Source of the DNA: CAZDFU01 sp964504985 | GTDB lineage: Bacteria > Patescibacteriota > Microgenomatia > Daviesbacterales > UBA10151 | NCBI GenBank assembly: GCA_964504985.1 | Contig: CAZDFU010000001.1 | Location: 24,088 to 88,087 of the forward strand | Direction: 5' to 3' | Length of the DNA: 64,000 nucleotides | Shown: positions 1 to 7,864 of the stretch, piece after piece | Numbering within the stretch: the stretch's first letter is position 1 | Layout of the letters: every line of letters starts with the position of its first letter | Made by a program: the position numbers and the translations under genes | Notes under the pieces: generated by a model | Told to the model about the DNA's origin: nothing | What the model saw: the letters and a program-made list of their open reading frames with translations, nothing else | Database searches by the model: none

Positions 1-413
1 ATATCTTTTATGGGGTCAACCCAGTAAATTTCTCCGTCCAGGGATTTGAAATTTTCAGGATGAAGTTCGCATTTGTCAGCCAAAAATTGAGAGCGGGCAC
101 AAAGTGTCTCCAAAGGATTAGCAATGCTTTGATCGTCCTTTATAAGATCTTGAATAATCACATATGATTTACCCATGCCTTTCACTTTTGAATTTGGTAA
201 ATGAACCTTTTCCAAGTTTGAGGTTAGCTCTTGGGCAAATCTTAAATCACTTCTGATAACATTTGCAGGGGCTTGCCTGGTAAATGTTCCATAAGTAAGC
301 AGCAATAAATGATGCCAAAACCTGGGTACTTTTAAAAGTTTGTCAGGATGGTTAGATGATGCCTTCCAAACAATATGCTCATGCCCCTTATCAAAAAATA
401 CTCTTTCTCCCAT
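1..413 (-). CDS. Hypothetical protein, partial (C-terminus beyond the window)
   Basis: An open frame runs on the minus strand from an ATG at 413 to the window edge without a stop, giving about 137 residues. The protein begins MGERVFFDKGHEHIVWK and the visible end reads GEIYWVDPIKD. I do not recognise the family. The late W-V-D-P stretch faintly recalls the metal-binding Asp of kinase-like folds, but that is only an impression. A 16-bp perfect palindrome overlaps the start codon. The gene is divergent from the nucleotidyltransferase at 479. Confidence 0.7.
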   Translation of the reverse strand, partial: MGERVFFDKGHEHIVWKASSNHPDKLLKVPRFWHHLLLLTYGTFTRQAPANVIRSDLRFAQELTSNLEKVHLPNSKVKGMGKSYVIIQDLIKDDQSIANPLETLCARSQFLADKCELHPENFKSLDGEIYWVDPIKD

Positions 414-425
414 ACTTAAGTATGG
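410..425. promoter_or_regulatory. 16-bp perfect palindrome over a start codon
   Basis: The sequence CCATACTTAAGTATGG is its own reverse complement and contains the ATG of the minus-strand gene that starts at 413. It lies in the 65-bp divergent gap before the nucleotidyltransferase. It could be an operator for a dimeric regulator, but no regulator for it is visible. A TTGACA-like box at 440-445 lies beside it in the plus direction, with only a weak -10. Confidence 0.4.
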
Positions 426-478
426 AATTTTAGCAAATATTGACAGTTTTGTGGAAAGTTTAGTAAGGTAGTAGCGGT

Positions 479-1186
479 ATGGTTAAATCAGCAATAATTT
501 TGGCAGGAGGTAAGGGTGAAAGGCTAAGGCCTTATACTAATGACCGTCCTAAGGTAATGGTGGAGCTGGATGGTAAGCCCATTCTAGCTTGGCAGATAGA
601 ATGGTTAAAATCCCATGGCATCAAAAAATTTGTTTTAACAGTTAGTTATAAATATGAGGTAGTACAAAAGTATTTTGGAGACGGGTCTAAATTTGGAATA
701 GAGGTAGATTATTCAATTGAAGACACCCCCTTAGGCAGGGGAGGAGGCATTAAAAAAGCCTTCAAAAGCTCTTTAATTGCTGATGAGCAAGATGTGGTGG
801 TTTGTAACGGGGATATTATTACCAAACTCAATTTGGATGAGATGATAAGCGGGCATTTAAAGGAGCAATCCTTAATAACCCTTTTACTGGTGCCCTATCT
901 ATCCAGATGGGGGGTGGTTAAGATAGATGAACAAAATCATGTGATAGGGTTTGAGGAAAAACCAAAATTGCCTTATTGGATCAATGGGGGGATCTATATT
1001 TTTAATAAAAAAGTTGAGCCTTTTTTACCAGAGATTGGAGATCATGAAAAAGAAACTTTCCCCAAAATCACCAGGGAAAAATTTTTAGGATTTAAAGATG
1101 AAGGGTTCTGGAGGGCTGTAGATGTGGTAAAGGATAAGTCAGAAGCAGAAGAGTTTTTAAGCAATGGCAAGGAAGATTTCAGCTGA
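479..1186 (+). CDS. Sugar-1-phosphate nucleotidyltransferase
   Basis: This 235-residue protein is a single-domain NTP_transferase. Residues 7-26 carry the nucleotide-binding signature LAGGKGERLRPYT followed by the RPKVMVEL segment with the conserved lysine. A D-x-D-like metal site appears as NGDII near residue 112. Family members transfer a nucleotidyl group from an NTP to a sugar 1-phosphate in the cytoplasm, feeding glycan or capsule synthesis. The closest types by appearance are mannose-1-phosphate guanylyltransferase and heptose-1-phosphate guanylyltransferase; the sugar cannot be settled from sequence. It lacks the C-terminal hexapeptide domain of GlmU. Its stop directly abuts the stop of the convergent gene. 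Confidence 0.85.
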   Translation: MVKSAIILAGGKGERLRPYTNDRPKVMVELDGKPILAWQIEWLKSHGIKKFVLTVSYKYEVVQKYFGDGSKFGIEVDYSIEDTPLGRGGGIKKAFKSSLIADEQDVVVCNGDIITKLNLDEMISGHLKEQSLITLLLVPYLSRWGVVKIDEQNHVIGFEEKPKLPYWINGGIYIFNKKVEPFLPEIGDHEKETFPKITREKFLGFKDEGFWRAVDVVKDKSEAEEFLSNGKEDFS

Positions 1187-1897
1187 TTATTTCTTCTTGG
1201 GAGAGTTAATTTTGGCTGAAGGTGTAGCTAACTTGGCAGATGGTGCGGCAGTCTTTTTAGTTTTTAGAAATCCTCCTTGCGGAATAATGTAGGTATATTC
1301 TGCTTCAAAAATATCATTTTTGCCTAAACTGCCTGTTAAAATAACAAAATTACCAATTTTTAGCTTAGGTGAATCAGAAACTGAGAAAGCAATACTTTTT
1401 AAGTTTTTGTCTTTTAAAGTAAGCAGTTCATCAGAGATTGAAATGATTTGACCCCAAAGAAAAGTTTTTTTCACACCTTTAGGTTTAGTAAGTAATATAA
1501 TCTTTTTGGCAGTTAATACTCCTTGCTCGTCTATATCTCCTAAAGCAACCAAATAATCTTCCTCAGAAATACTTTTTTGGGAAAATTTTGTTTTTGATTT
1601 AATATTACTCTCAAATACAGTGTCCTGATTTAAGTTGACTATTTTTGGGCCTGTTTTGGTAGTTAGGGTTAGAGAGGAGTCCAGTTTTGTTTTAACCTCT
1701 CCAGCATAGGCCCTGTTTTTTAATTTATTATTGACTTCTTGTTTTAACTTAGCAGCTTTTGAAGCAATTTGTTTTTTTAGCTCTTCCAGTTTGACTTTGA
1801 TATCAGCAGAAGGGCTGCCTTCAAGAGCTTGTGCTTTTGGGGTTGAGAAAAAGAGGATAAGAATTAATATTATAATTTTCAATTTTCCATTATCCAT
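1187..1897 (-). CDS. Exported hypothetical protein with signal peptide
   Basis: The N-terminus has a short basic start and a hydrophobic stretch (LKIIILILILFFSTP) ending in an A-Q-A-type cleavage site, so the product is probably secreted. A charged helical segment follows (about residues 35-65), then beta-rich sequence with two similar modules of the kind seen in DUF5666-like proteins (LVALGDIDEQGVLTAKKI, then FVILTGSLGKNDIFEAEYTY). The tail is Ala/Pro/Lys-rich. I chose ATG at 1897 over an in-frame TTG at 1903 because a GAGG ribosome-binding site lies 9 nt before the ATG. It is 11 nt downstream of the anchored protein at 1909-2343, probably in one operon. Function unknown. Confidence 0.7.
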   Translation of the reverse strand: MDNGKLKIIILILILFFSTPKAQALEGSPSADIKVKLEELKKQIASKAAKLKQEVNNKLKNRAYAGEVKTKLDSSLTLTTKTGPKIVNLNQDTVFESNIKSKTKFSQKSISEEDYLVALGDIDEQGVLTAKKIILLTKPKGVKKTFLWGQIISISDELLTLKDKNLKSIAFSVSDSPKLKIGNFVILTGSLGKNDIFEAEYTYIIPQGGFLKTKKTAAPSAKLATPSAKINSPKKK

Positions 1898-1908
1898 TTT
1901 CAATTTCC

Positions 1909-2343
1909 TCAGATTGTTTCCTTTGAATAGTAAACTGTCCTTTCGATACTTCTTGTATCTCCATCAGTACCAAAAACAGCAGTTGTTATTGTATTTACTC
2001 CTTCTTTTAAATTTAAAACTGTTGAAAATGAGCCATCCTGCTTTGACTTAATAACTAAATCCTGTGAATCTGAAAAAATCAAAACGTCTTTTACAGATGA
2101 GGTTTGTCCGGATATTACGATGGAGCTTTGGGAAGTTAAACTGTCATCTGCAGGTTGGTCTAAATCCAATCTTAAAGTTTTTGGAGCACTGGTAACAGGC
2201 CCTCTTAGAAAGGGTTTTAAAGGTTGTTGATATTGGATATTTAAAATATAGTAAAGTCCTGATAAGAAAACTAAACCAAAGATAAGAATAAGGAAATGAA
2301 AGAAAATAAAATATTTAGTGGAAATTTTCTGGGTCAGCTTCAC
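1909..2343 (-). CDS. Membrane-anchored protein with one Ig-like domain
   Basis: One N-terminal transmembrane helix (about residues 12-34) is followed by an extracellular beta-sandwich. The pattern PADDSLTSQSSIVISGQT, then DGSFSTVLNLKEGVNTI, is typical of glucodextranase-B or Big-type Ig-like domains, which act as spacers or adhesive modules on the cell surface. The start is GTG at 2343. It is the first gene of a two-gene minus-strand unit with the exported protein downstream. No enzymatic motif is visible. Confidence 0.7.
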   Translation of the reverse strand: MKLTQKISTKYFIFFHFLILIFGLVFLSGLYYILNIQYQQPLKPFLRGPVTSAPKTLRLDLDQPADDSLTSQSSIVISGQTSSVKDVLIFSDSQDLVIKSKQDGSFSTVLNLKEGVNTITTAVFGTDGDTRSIERTVYYSKETI

Positions 2344-2379
2344 AAAAACATTTTAGCACACTTTTCTTCTTTTGAGGGA

Positions 2380-2408
2380 TTGTTTGAGCAGTAACTTTTT
2401 GCTACTAT
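2380..2408 (+). promoter_or_regulatory. Promoter of the MBL hydrolase gene
   Basis: A -35-like TTGTTT (2380-2385) is separated by 17 nt from a -10 TACTAT (2403-2408). Only 8 nt separate the -10 from the chosen ATG at 2417, so the transcript would start at or next to the start codon. Confidence 0.5.
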
Positions 2409-2416
2409 CGTTTCCT

Positions 2417-3073
2417 ATGGATATTTATTGGTTGGGGCAAGCATGTTTTAAGCTAAAAGGAAAAAAAGCTTCTGTAATTATAGATCCATACAAAAGTGAA
2501 TTTACAGGATTAAAACTTCCCAAAGACCTGTCTTGTGATGTAGGTTTATCCACTCATGACCATGATGATCACAATAACACTGCTATATTAATTTCTCCCT
2601 CAGGCGGAAAGCCTATGGTATTTAAAGATCCTGGTGAATATGAGGTAGCAGGAGTGGTAATAGCGGGTATAAATTCATCCCATGATGATAAAGGCGGTGC
2701 GGAAAGAGGAAAAAATACCATTTACCATCTGATGTTTGATGGCTTAAATATTGTTCATTTGGGGGATTTGGGCCAGCCGGAATTAACAGAAGATCAACTT
2801 GCTCAAATTGGAGAAGTTGATATTTTACTAATTCCTGTAGGGTCAGTTTATACTATTGATGGTAAAAGAGCCTCTTCGATTGTTTCGCAAATTGAGCCTA
2901 AAATTATTATACCAATGCATTATAAAACAGAGGAGCTTAAGTTTGAACTGGAAGGGGTTGAAGGTTTTTTGAAAGAGATGGGGGTTGAGAATATTACCCC
3001 TCAGCCAAAATTGTCCATTACCAAAGACAAGCTGCCCGAAGAACCGATGGTAGTTTTGCTTAGCAAAACTTAA
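2417..3073 (+). CDS. MBL-fold metallohydrolase (UlaG-like)
   Basis: The protein is a compact metallo-beta-lactamase-fold hydrolase of about 218 residues, resembling the Lactamase_B_3/UlaG group. The zinc signature H-x-H-x-D-H is intact (THDHDDHNN). Further ligand-bearing segments are VHLGDLG and IIPMHYKTE. The reading frame is open further upstream, but the family begins directly with a beta strand (MDIYWLGQACF), so I chose the ATG at 2417, which also sits just after a good -10 box. The substrate is unknown; family members act on phosphoesters, lactones or nucleic acids. It lies 5 nt before dnaB and is probably co-transcribed with it. Confidence 0.85.
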   Translation: MDIYWLGQACFKLKGKKASVIIDPYKSEFTGLKLPKDLSCDVGLSTHDHDDHNNTAILISPSGGKPMVFKDPGEYEVAGVVIAGINSSHDDKGGAERGKNTIYHLMFDGLNIVHLGDLGQPELTEDQLAQIGEVDILLIPVGSVYTIDGKRASSIVSQIEPKIIIPMHYKTEELKFELEGVEGFLKEMGVENITPQPKLSITKDKLPEEPMVVLLSKT

Positions 3074-3078
3074 ATTTT

Positions 3079-4446
3079 ATGCCTCAGGTAACTAAACTTC
3101 CGCCTCAGAATATAGAAGCAGAACAATCTTTATTGGGGAGCTTGCTTATTGATAAAGATTCAATTGTACGGATTTCAGAAATAATACACCCTTCTCATTT
3201 CTACAGAATAGACCAACATGGACCAATTTTTGAAGCAGTCCAATCTTTGTTTGAGAAAAGAGAGCCTGTTGATCTGGTGACAGTTACAGAGGAGCTAAAA
3301 AGAAAAGGCCATTATGATAAGATTGGCGGGTCAGCTTATCTTACAACCCTTGTTAATACTGTTCCAACCTCAGCCCATATTGAACATTACGCTAGGATTA
3401 TAAAAGCCCATGCAGTCAGAAGGAACTTGATTGTCCAGGCCACTAAATTAATTGAAAGGGCATATAACGAATCTGAGGATGTTGATCAGCTTTTGGAGGC
3501 TGCTGAAGCAGGTATTTTTGCGATATCCCAGGAACATGTCAGCCGTGACTTTTTGCCTATCAGAGAGGCTTTAACTCAATCTTTTGACCGCTTGGATGAA
3601 TTGCAAAAATCTTCTGGAAAACTCCGCGGGGTTCCAACAGGCTTTAGGGATTTGGATAGTAAACTGGCAGGCATGCAAAATTCAAATCTGATAATTTTGG
3701 CTTCAAGGCCCGGTCAGGGAAAAACTTCCATGGCTTTAAATATTGCCCAATATGTGGCAGTTGTGGCTGGGCTGCCTGTTGGAATTTTTTCTTTGGAAAT
3801 GAGCCAGGAAGAACTGGTTGATAGATTATTGATAGCCCAGGCTGATATTGATGCCTGGAAACTTAAAACAGGCAGATTAGATGAGAGGGATTTCGATAAA
3901 CTTTCTTTGGCAATGGGTGAATTGGCTGAGGCACCTGTTTTTATTGATGATACCCCAGGGATTACCATTTCTGAGATGAGGACAAAGGCCAGAAGGCTGC
4001 AGATTGAACATGGATTAAGATTCTTGATTGTGGATTATCTGCAGCTTGTTAAGGGAAGAAATTTGGAAAACAGGGTGCAGGAAGTTTCTGAAATTTCCCA
4101 AAACCTTAAAAATTTGGCCAGGGAGTTGAAGATTCCAGTTTTAGCGATAAGTCAATTATCAAGAGCTGTTGAACAAAGAGGTACCAGAAAGCCTCAGCTG
4201 GCAGACCTTAGGGAGTCTGGAGCTATAGAGCAGGATGCAGACGTGGTGATGTTTATTTATAGGGAAGATCCAGAAAGGATGGAGTTGGTTACCCTGGATA
4301 TTCAAAAACATAGGAATGGGCCTGTTGGAGAGGTTTCATTAATGTTTAGGGCTGATAGGACTAAGTTTTATGGTTTGGAAAAGGCCAGGAGTATAACTAA
4401 GCCTGCCTCAGAGAAAGAATCTAAAGAAACTCCAGTTGCTGCTTAA
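3079..4446 (+). CDS. dnaB: Replicative DNA helicase DnaB
   Basis: This 455-residue protein is the hexameric helicase that unwinds DNA at the fork. The N-terminal DnaB domain begins NIEAEQSLLGSLL (residues 11-23). The RecA-like motor carries Walker A SRPGQGKTS near residues 209-217, the LIVDYLQL Walker B and the SQLSRAVEQR motif with the arginine finger region. Length is typical for the family and no intein interrupts the P-loop, which is a common DnaB intein site and is worth noting given the two gyrase inteins in this window. A tRNA-Leu follows on the other strand. Confidence 0.97.
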   Translation: MPQVTKLPPQNIEAEQSLLGSLLIDKDSIVRISEIIHPSHFYRIDQHGPIFEAVQSLFEKREPVDLVTVTEELKRKGHYDKIGGSAYLTTLVNTVPTSAHIEHYARIIKAHAVRRNLIVQATKLIERAYNESEDVDQLLEAAEAGIFAISQEHVSRDFLPIREALTQSFDRLDELQKSSGKLRGVPTGFRDLDSKLAGMQNSNLIILASRPGQGKTSMALNIAQYVAVVAGLPVGIFSLEMSQEELVDRLLIAQADIDAWKLKTGRLDERDFDKLSLAMGELAEAPVFIDDTPGITISEMRTKARRLQIEHGLRFLIVDYLQLVKGRNLENRVQEVSEISQNLKNLARELKIPVLAISQLSRAVEQRGTRKPQLADLRESGAIEQDADVVMFIYREDPERMELVTLDIQKHRNGPVGEVSLMFRADRTKFYGLEKARSITKPASEKESKETPVAA

Positions 4447-4469
4447 TTATTTAATACAGGAACAGTTTG

Positions 4470-4553
4470 TGCCGGAGGAGGGAGTCGAACCCACATGAGC
4501 TTTTGGCTCAAAGGTTTTTGAGACCTTCGCGTCTGCCATTCCGCCACTCCGGC
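4470..4553 (-). tRNA. tRNA-Leu(CAA)
   Basis: Read on the minus strand, the 7-bp acceptor stem GCCGGAG pairs with CTCCGGC, with discriminator A at 4470. The anticodon arm is AAGGT-CTCAAAA-ACCTT, giving anticodon CAA (reads UUG). A long variable arm TGAGC-CAAAA-GCTCA marks a class II tRNA, as expected for leucine. The T loop is TTCGACT, and the T stem has one T-T mismatch. The 3' CCA is not encoded (the genomic continuation is CAA). It lies between convergent-neighbour dnaB and the aminopeptidase gene. Confidence 0.95.
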
Positions 4554-4597
4554 TCAGAATTGAATTATACCAATATTTAAGCTAAACTCACAGCTAT

Positions 4598-7162
4598 ATG
4601 AGCAAACACAGATTACCCGTGCATATTAAACCCGAAAGATATAAAATCATGCTCAAACCTGACTTGGAGCAATTCAGCTTTGAGGGTGAGGAAACAATTT
4701 ATCTGATTTTAGAAAAATCCACCAAACAAATTACCCTGCATAGTGTTGATTTGGAAATTTTATCAGCTGACTGGATTCATAAATCTAAAGAGGTTTGGGC
4801 TGGGAAAATTTCTTATGATCAAAAAGCAGAAACAGCAACCCTAACTTTTCCTAAAAATTTGGAAAAAGGAAAAGGGGAATTAATACTTAAATTCAAAGGG
4901 ATTTTAAATGATAAAATGAGGGGTTTTTATAGAAGTAGATTTGAGCACAGTGGGGAAGTAAAACACCTGGCTGCCACTCAGTTTGAATCAACTGATGCAA
5001 GAAGGGCATTCCCAAGTTTTGATGAGCCATCTCAAAAAGCTATTTTTGATGTGACATTAATGATTCCTGCTCACACCATAGCCATTTCCAATACCTTAGA
5101 ATCTGCTGTTTCTGAGCATGAAAGCGGGTTAAAAATTGTCGAGTTTGAACCCACCCCAAAGATGAGTACCTATCTTTTAGCATTTATTGTAGGTGAGTTT
5201 GAATATATTGAAGGAAAAACAAAGGATAATGTTGTAGTAAGAGTTTTTACCACCCCTGGTAAAAAAGAGCAGGTTAAATTTGCTTTGGAGGTAGCTATAA
5301 AATGTTTAGAATTTTATAACAACTATTTCAGGATTGATTACCCTCTTCCAGTTTTAGATATGATTGCTATCCCTGATTTTGCAGCAGGGGCTATGGAGAA
5401 TTGGGGGGCAGTAACTTACAGGGAATCTACCCTCTTGGTTGATGAAGCACAAACCTCCACAGCCAATAAGCAATGGGTAGCTATGGTAATTGCCCATGAG
5501 TTAGCACACCAGTGGTTTGGGAATTTAGTAACAATGGAATGGTGGACCCATCTTTGGTTAAATGAAGGTTTTGCCTCATTTATTGAGTATTTGGCTATTG
5601 ATCATATTTTTCCCCAGTGGGATATCTGGACTCAATTTGTGGCTCAGGAAACAGGCAGTGCTTACCAACTGGATGCTTTAAATAACACTCATCCAATAGA
5701 AATTAGTGTTGGACATCCAGCAGAGATTTCAGAGATTTTTGATAAGGTTTCCTATTCCAAAGGGGCCTCAATTTTAAGGATGCTTCATGAATATTTAGGG
5801 GCTAAAGATTTTCAAAAAGGATTGCAACATTATCTTAAACGGCATGCGTATTCTAATGCTCGAACAGAAGATTTATGGAGGGCGTTAGAAGAAAAGAGTG
5901 GTAAACCGGTGAGAAAAGTGATGGCAAATTGGACATCAAAAGCAGGGCACCCATTAATAAGTGTAAAGTGCAAAGTGAAAAGTGAAAAGTTAGAATTAAG
6001 ACAAAGCAGATTTTTCTCCAGTCCCATTTCCAGAGAAGAAAGCAAAGATAAAACAGTTTGGAATATTCCACTAAAAGTAGGAGGTAAACAATTATTAATG
6101 GATAAAAAATCCCTAGGTGTCAAGCTAGTCCACCTCCCAGGTGGGATAAAGGTGAATGCAGGGGAAGCTAGTTTTGTCAGGGTAGATTATCCTCATGAAT
6201 TATTAAAAAAACTTGAAGGGACTATTAAGGAGGGTGGTCTGACTGCACCTGATAGATTAGGTTTGATAAGAGATACTTTTGGGTTGGCTCAATCCGGCCA
6301 GACCCCTACAACTTCAGCTTTAGAATTGGCTTTGGCTTATAAATATGAGGAAGATTATACTGTCTGGGCAGAGCTCACAGGACATTTGTCCCAGCTTGAC
6401 AGCTTGTTAGCTTATGAAGTTTTCTACAACCAATTTAGAATTTATGGACAAAAAATATATAAAGATATTGCAGATAAAATGGGATGGGAAAAAAGAAGAG
6501 AAGATAAGCATACAGATTCCTTGCTCCGGGGGATGGTTTTAAACATGCTGGGTAAATTTGGTGATGAAGAAGTTATAAAAAAGGCTCAGGATTTATATGG
6601 ATCCCTGATCAAGTCAGGGATGACAAATAGTATTGATCCTGATTTAAAAGGAGTTGTATATAACCTGGTGGCTGAAAATGGTAATAAATCTGAATGGAAT
6701 AGCTTGGTTAAGATGTATAAAGAAGAAGAAAACCAGCAGGAAAAAGACAGGATTGGCAGAAGTTTAGGGCATTTTAAAAGTAAATCTTATCTTTTGAAAA
6801 GTTTGGAGTTTTCCATATCAAAACATGTTAGGTTCCAAAATAGTTTGGGGATTATTGCTTCTGTTTGGGGAAATCCCCACGGAAGGTATTTAGCATGGGA
6901 ATTTGTTAAAAGTAACTGGAAACTTTTAAAGGAAAGGTATGCAGGCGGTCATTATTTTACCAGGGTATTTGCTTCTGCAGGAGAGTTTACTAAAGTTTCT
7001 GATGCCAAAGATATTGAAAAGTTTGCAAGGATTAATCCTGTGCCTGAAGCCAAAAGAACTATTGCCCAGGTTTTAGAACAAATTTATTCAAATGTGGAAT
7101 GGCTAAAAAGGGATAAACAAAAAATCAAAAAAATTCTGCAAAATCCCCAGGTGTCAAGCTAG
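4598..7162 (+). CDS. M1-family aminopeptidase (aminopeptidase N type)
   Basis: This 854-residue zinc metallopeptidase removes N-terminal amino acids from peptides. The substrate-binding GAMENWG motif (about residue 264) precedes the zinc site HELAHQW (first His near 300) and the downstream NEGFA glutamate; the catalytic Tyr lies in VSYSKGA. An ERAP1_C-like helical domain fills the C-terminal half. There is no signal peptide, so it is probably cytoplasmic. Three foreign-looking repeats lie inside the gene: a simple AAGTG-type repeat at 5962-5996, a palindrome-bearing repeat at 6106-6146 and a palindrome at 6601-6621. A second copy of the 41-bp repeat at 7140-7180 supplies the stop codon, so the C-terminus is partly repeat-encoded. 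Confidence 0.95.
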   Translation: MSKHRLPVHIKPERYKIMLKPDLEQFSFEGEETIYLILEKSTKQITLHSVDLEILSADWIHKSKEVWAGKISYDQKAETATLTFPKNLEKGKGELILKFKGILNDKMRGFYRSRFEHSGEVKHLAATQFESTDARRAFPSFDEPSQKAIFDVTLMIPAHTIAISNTLESAVSEHESGLKIVEFEPTPKMSTYLLAFIVGEFEYIEGKTKDNVVVRVFTTPGKKEQVKFALEVAIKCLEFYNNYFRIDYPLPVLDMIAIPDFAAGAMENWGAVTYRESTLLVDEAQTSTANKQWVAMVIAHELAHQWFGNLVTMEWWTHLWLNEGFASFIEYLAIDHIFPQWDIWTQFVAQETGSAYQLDALNNTHPIEISVGHPAEISEIFDKVSYSKGASILRMLHEYLGAKDFQKGLQHYLKRHAYSNARTEDLWRALEEKSGKPVRKVMANWTSKAGHPLISVKCKVKSEKLELRQSRFFSSPISREESKDKTVWNIPLKVGGKQLLMDKKSLGVKLVHLPGGIKVNAGEASFVRVDYPHELLKKLEGTIKEGGLTAPDRLGLIRDTFGLAQSGQTPTTSALELALAYKYEEDYTVWAELTGHLSQLDSLLAYEVFYNQFRIYGQKIYKDIADKMGWEKRREDKHTDSLLRGMVLNMLGKFGDEEVIKKAQDLYGSLIKSGMTNSIDPDLKGVVYNLVAENGNKSEWNSLVKMYKEEENQQEKDRIGRSLGHFKSKSYLLKSLEFSISKHVRFQNSLGIIASVWGNPHGRYLAWEFVKSNWKLLKERYAGGHYFTRVFASAGEFTKVSDAKDIEKFARINPVPEAKRTIAQVLEQIYSNVEWLKRDKQKIKKILQNPQVSS
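5962..5996 (+). repeat. Degenerate AAGTG/AAAGTGC simple repeat inside the M1 peptidase gene
   Basis: The stretch consists of near-tandem units (AAGTGTAAAGTGC, AAAGTGAAAAGTG, AAAAGTTAG) and stays in frame, encoding a basic V-K-C-K-V-K-S-E-K segment at the junction between the catalytic part and the C-terminal domain. It looks inserted, and family members do not need it. Confidence 0.6.
6106..6146 (+). repeat. 41-bp palindrome-bearing repeat, copy 1 (in frame in the M1 peptidase)
   Basis: This copy matches 7140-7180 at 40 of 41 positions. Its core is the hairpin CCACCT-CCC-AGGTGG (6130-6144). It is translated here in one frame as V-K-L-V-H-L-P-G-G, whereas copy 2 is read in a different frame and gives a stop. 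Confidence 0.9.
6601..6621 (+). repeat. Palindromic repeat inside the M1 peptidase gene
   Basis: ATCCCTGA and TCAGGGAT form perfect 8-bp arms around TCAAG. The insertion is read in frame as Y-G-S-L-I-K-S-G-M-T. Very similar ATCCCTGAYTTGATCAGGGAT-type palindromes recur between and within genes of many environmental bacteria, as far as I recall. Confidence 0.7.
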
Positions 7163-7180
7163 TCCACCTCCCAGGTGGGA
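7140..7180 (+). repeat. 41-bp palindrome-bearing repeat, copy 2 (provides the M1 peptidase stop codon)
   Basis: This copy is almost identical to 6106-6146. The peptidase frame enters it as GTG TCA AGC TAG, so the TAG at 7160-7162 belongs to the repeat. The original C-terminus of the enzyme has therefore probably been replaced or truncated by the insertion. Confidence 0.9.
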
Positions 7181-7228
7181 AAACTAGAACTTAAGTTTGT
7201 CATATATTTTATGATAAAATACAAAGTT

Positions 7229-7792
7229 ATGGCATTAAATGTTAATGAACTTAGAAATGGGACTTTTTTCAAGGAAGGAAAAGAAATTTTCTTAGTTGTA
7301 ACTTATGAGCATGTTAAAACCGGCAGGGGTTCAGGTAATATTAAACTTAAAGTAAGAAACCTAAGATCAGGGGCTGTGGTGGAAAAATCTTTTATAACTG
7401 GTGCAAGAGTTGATGAGGCAAATGTTGAAAAGAAAAAAGCTCAATTTTTATACAGAGATGGAGATAGTTTTAACTTCATGGATCCCGCTTCCTTTGAACA
7501 ATTTTTAATTTCCTCTTCAGTTATTGGTGAGCAGGCAAAATATTTAAAAGAAGGCCTGGAAGTACTTTTAATAGTTTCAGAAAATGAGGCATTGGGTTTA
7601 GAATTACCTTTAAGTTTAGTTTACGCAATCTCTGAAACTGGGCCAGGAGAAAAAGGGAACACTGTTTCTAATGTTTTCAAAGAAGCTATATTAGATAATG
7701 GATTGGTTGTTAAAGTCCCTATGTTTATGAGGGTTGGAGAAAAAGTAAAAGTTGATACAAAAACCGGACAGTATGTGGAAAGGGTAAAATAG
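7229..7792 (+). CDS. efp: Translation elongation factor P
   Basis: The 187-residue product has the three beta-barrel domains of EF-P, which relieves ribosome stalling at polyproline. I chose the ATG at 7229 (MALNVNELRNG); the frame is open upstream into the repeat at 7140, but that extension is not family-like. The loop that reaches the peptidyl-transferase centre reads TGRGSGN, so an arginine stands where Escherichia coli has its modified Lys34. Arginine is the modified residue in the rhamnosylated EF-P of Pseudomonas, but no EarP or other modification gene lies in the window. The C-terminal signature KVDTKTGQYVERVK is intact. Confidence 0.95.
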   Translation: MALNVNELRNGTFFKEGKEIFLVVTYEHVKTGRGSGNIKLKVRNLRSGAVVEKSFITGARVDEANVEKKKAQFLYRDGDSFNFMDPASFEQFLISSSVIGEQAKYLKEGLEVLLIVSENEALGLELPLSLVYAISETGPGEKGNTVSNVFKEAILDNGLVVKVPMFMRVGEKVKVDTKTGQYVERVK

Positions 7793-7852
7793 TATAGTGT
7801 ATTATGTATAGAGTATAAAGAAATGCCCCTCTATACACTATACTCAATACTT

Positions 7853-7858
7853 TATACT
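7853..7858 (+). promoter_or_regulatory. -10 box of galU, 6 nt from the start codon
   Basis: TATACT ends 6 nt before the galU ATG at 7865. The 70-bp spacer also holds several related TATAC/GTATAG words in both orientations, so the flank can form an inverted repeat. No clear -35 is visible. Confidence 0.35.
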
Positions 7859-7864
7859 TAAACT

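Noticed and set aside
3079..4446. Intein in DnaB
   Set aside because: The P-loop and Walker B regions are continuous and the length is normal, so the gyrase inteins have no counterpart here.
5830..6123. Antisense frames in the M1 peptidase gene
   Set aside because: They lie opposite a convincing enzyme domain and have no protein-like features; they are shadows of the coding strand.
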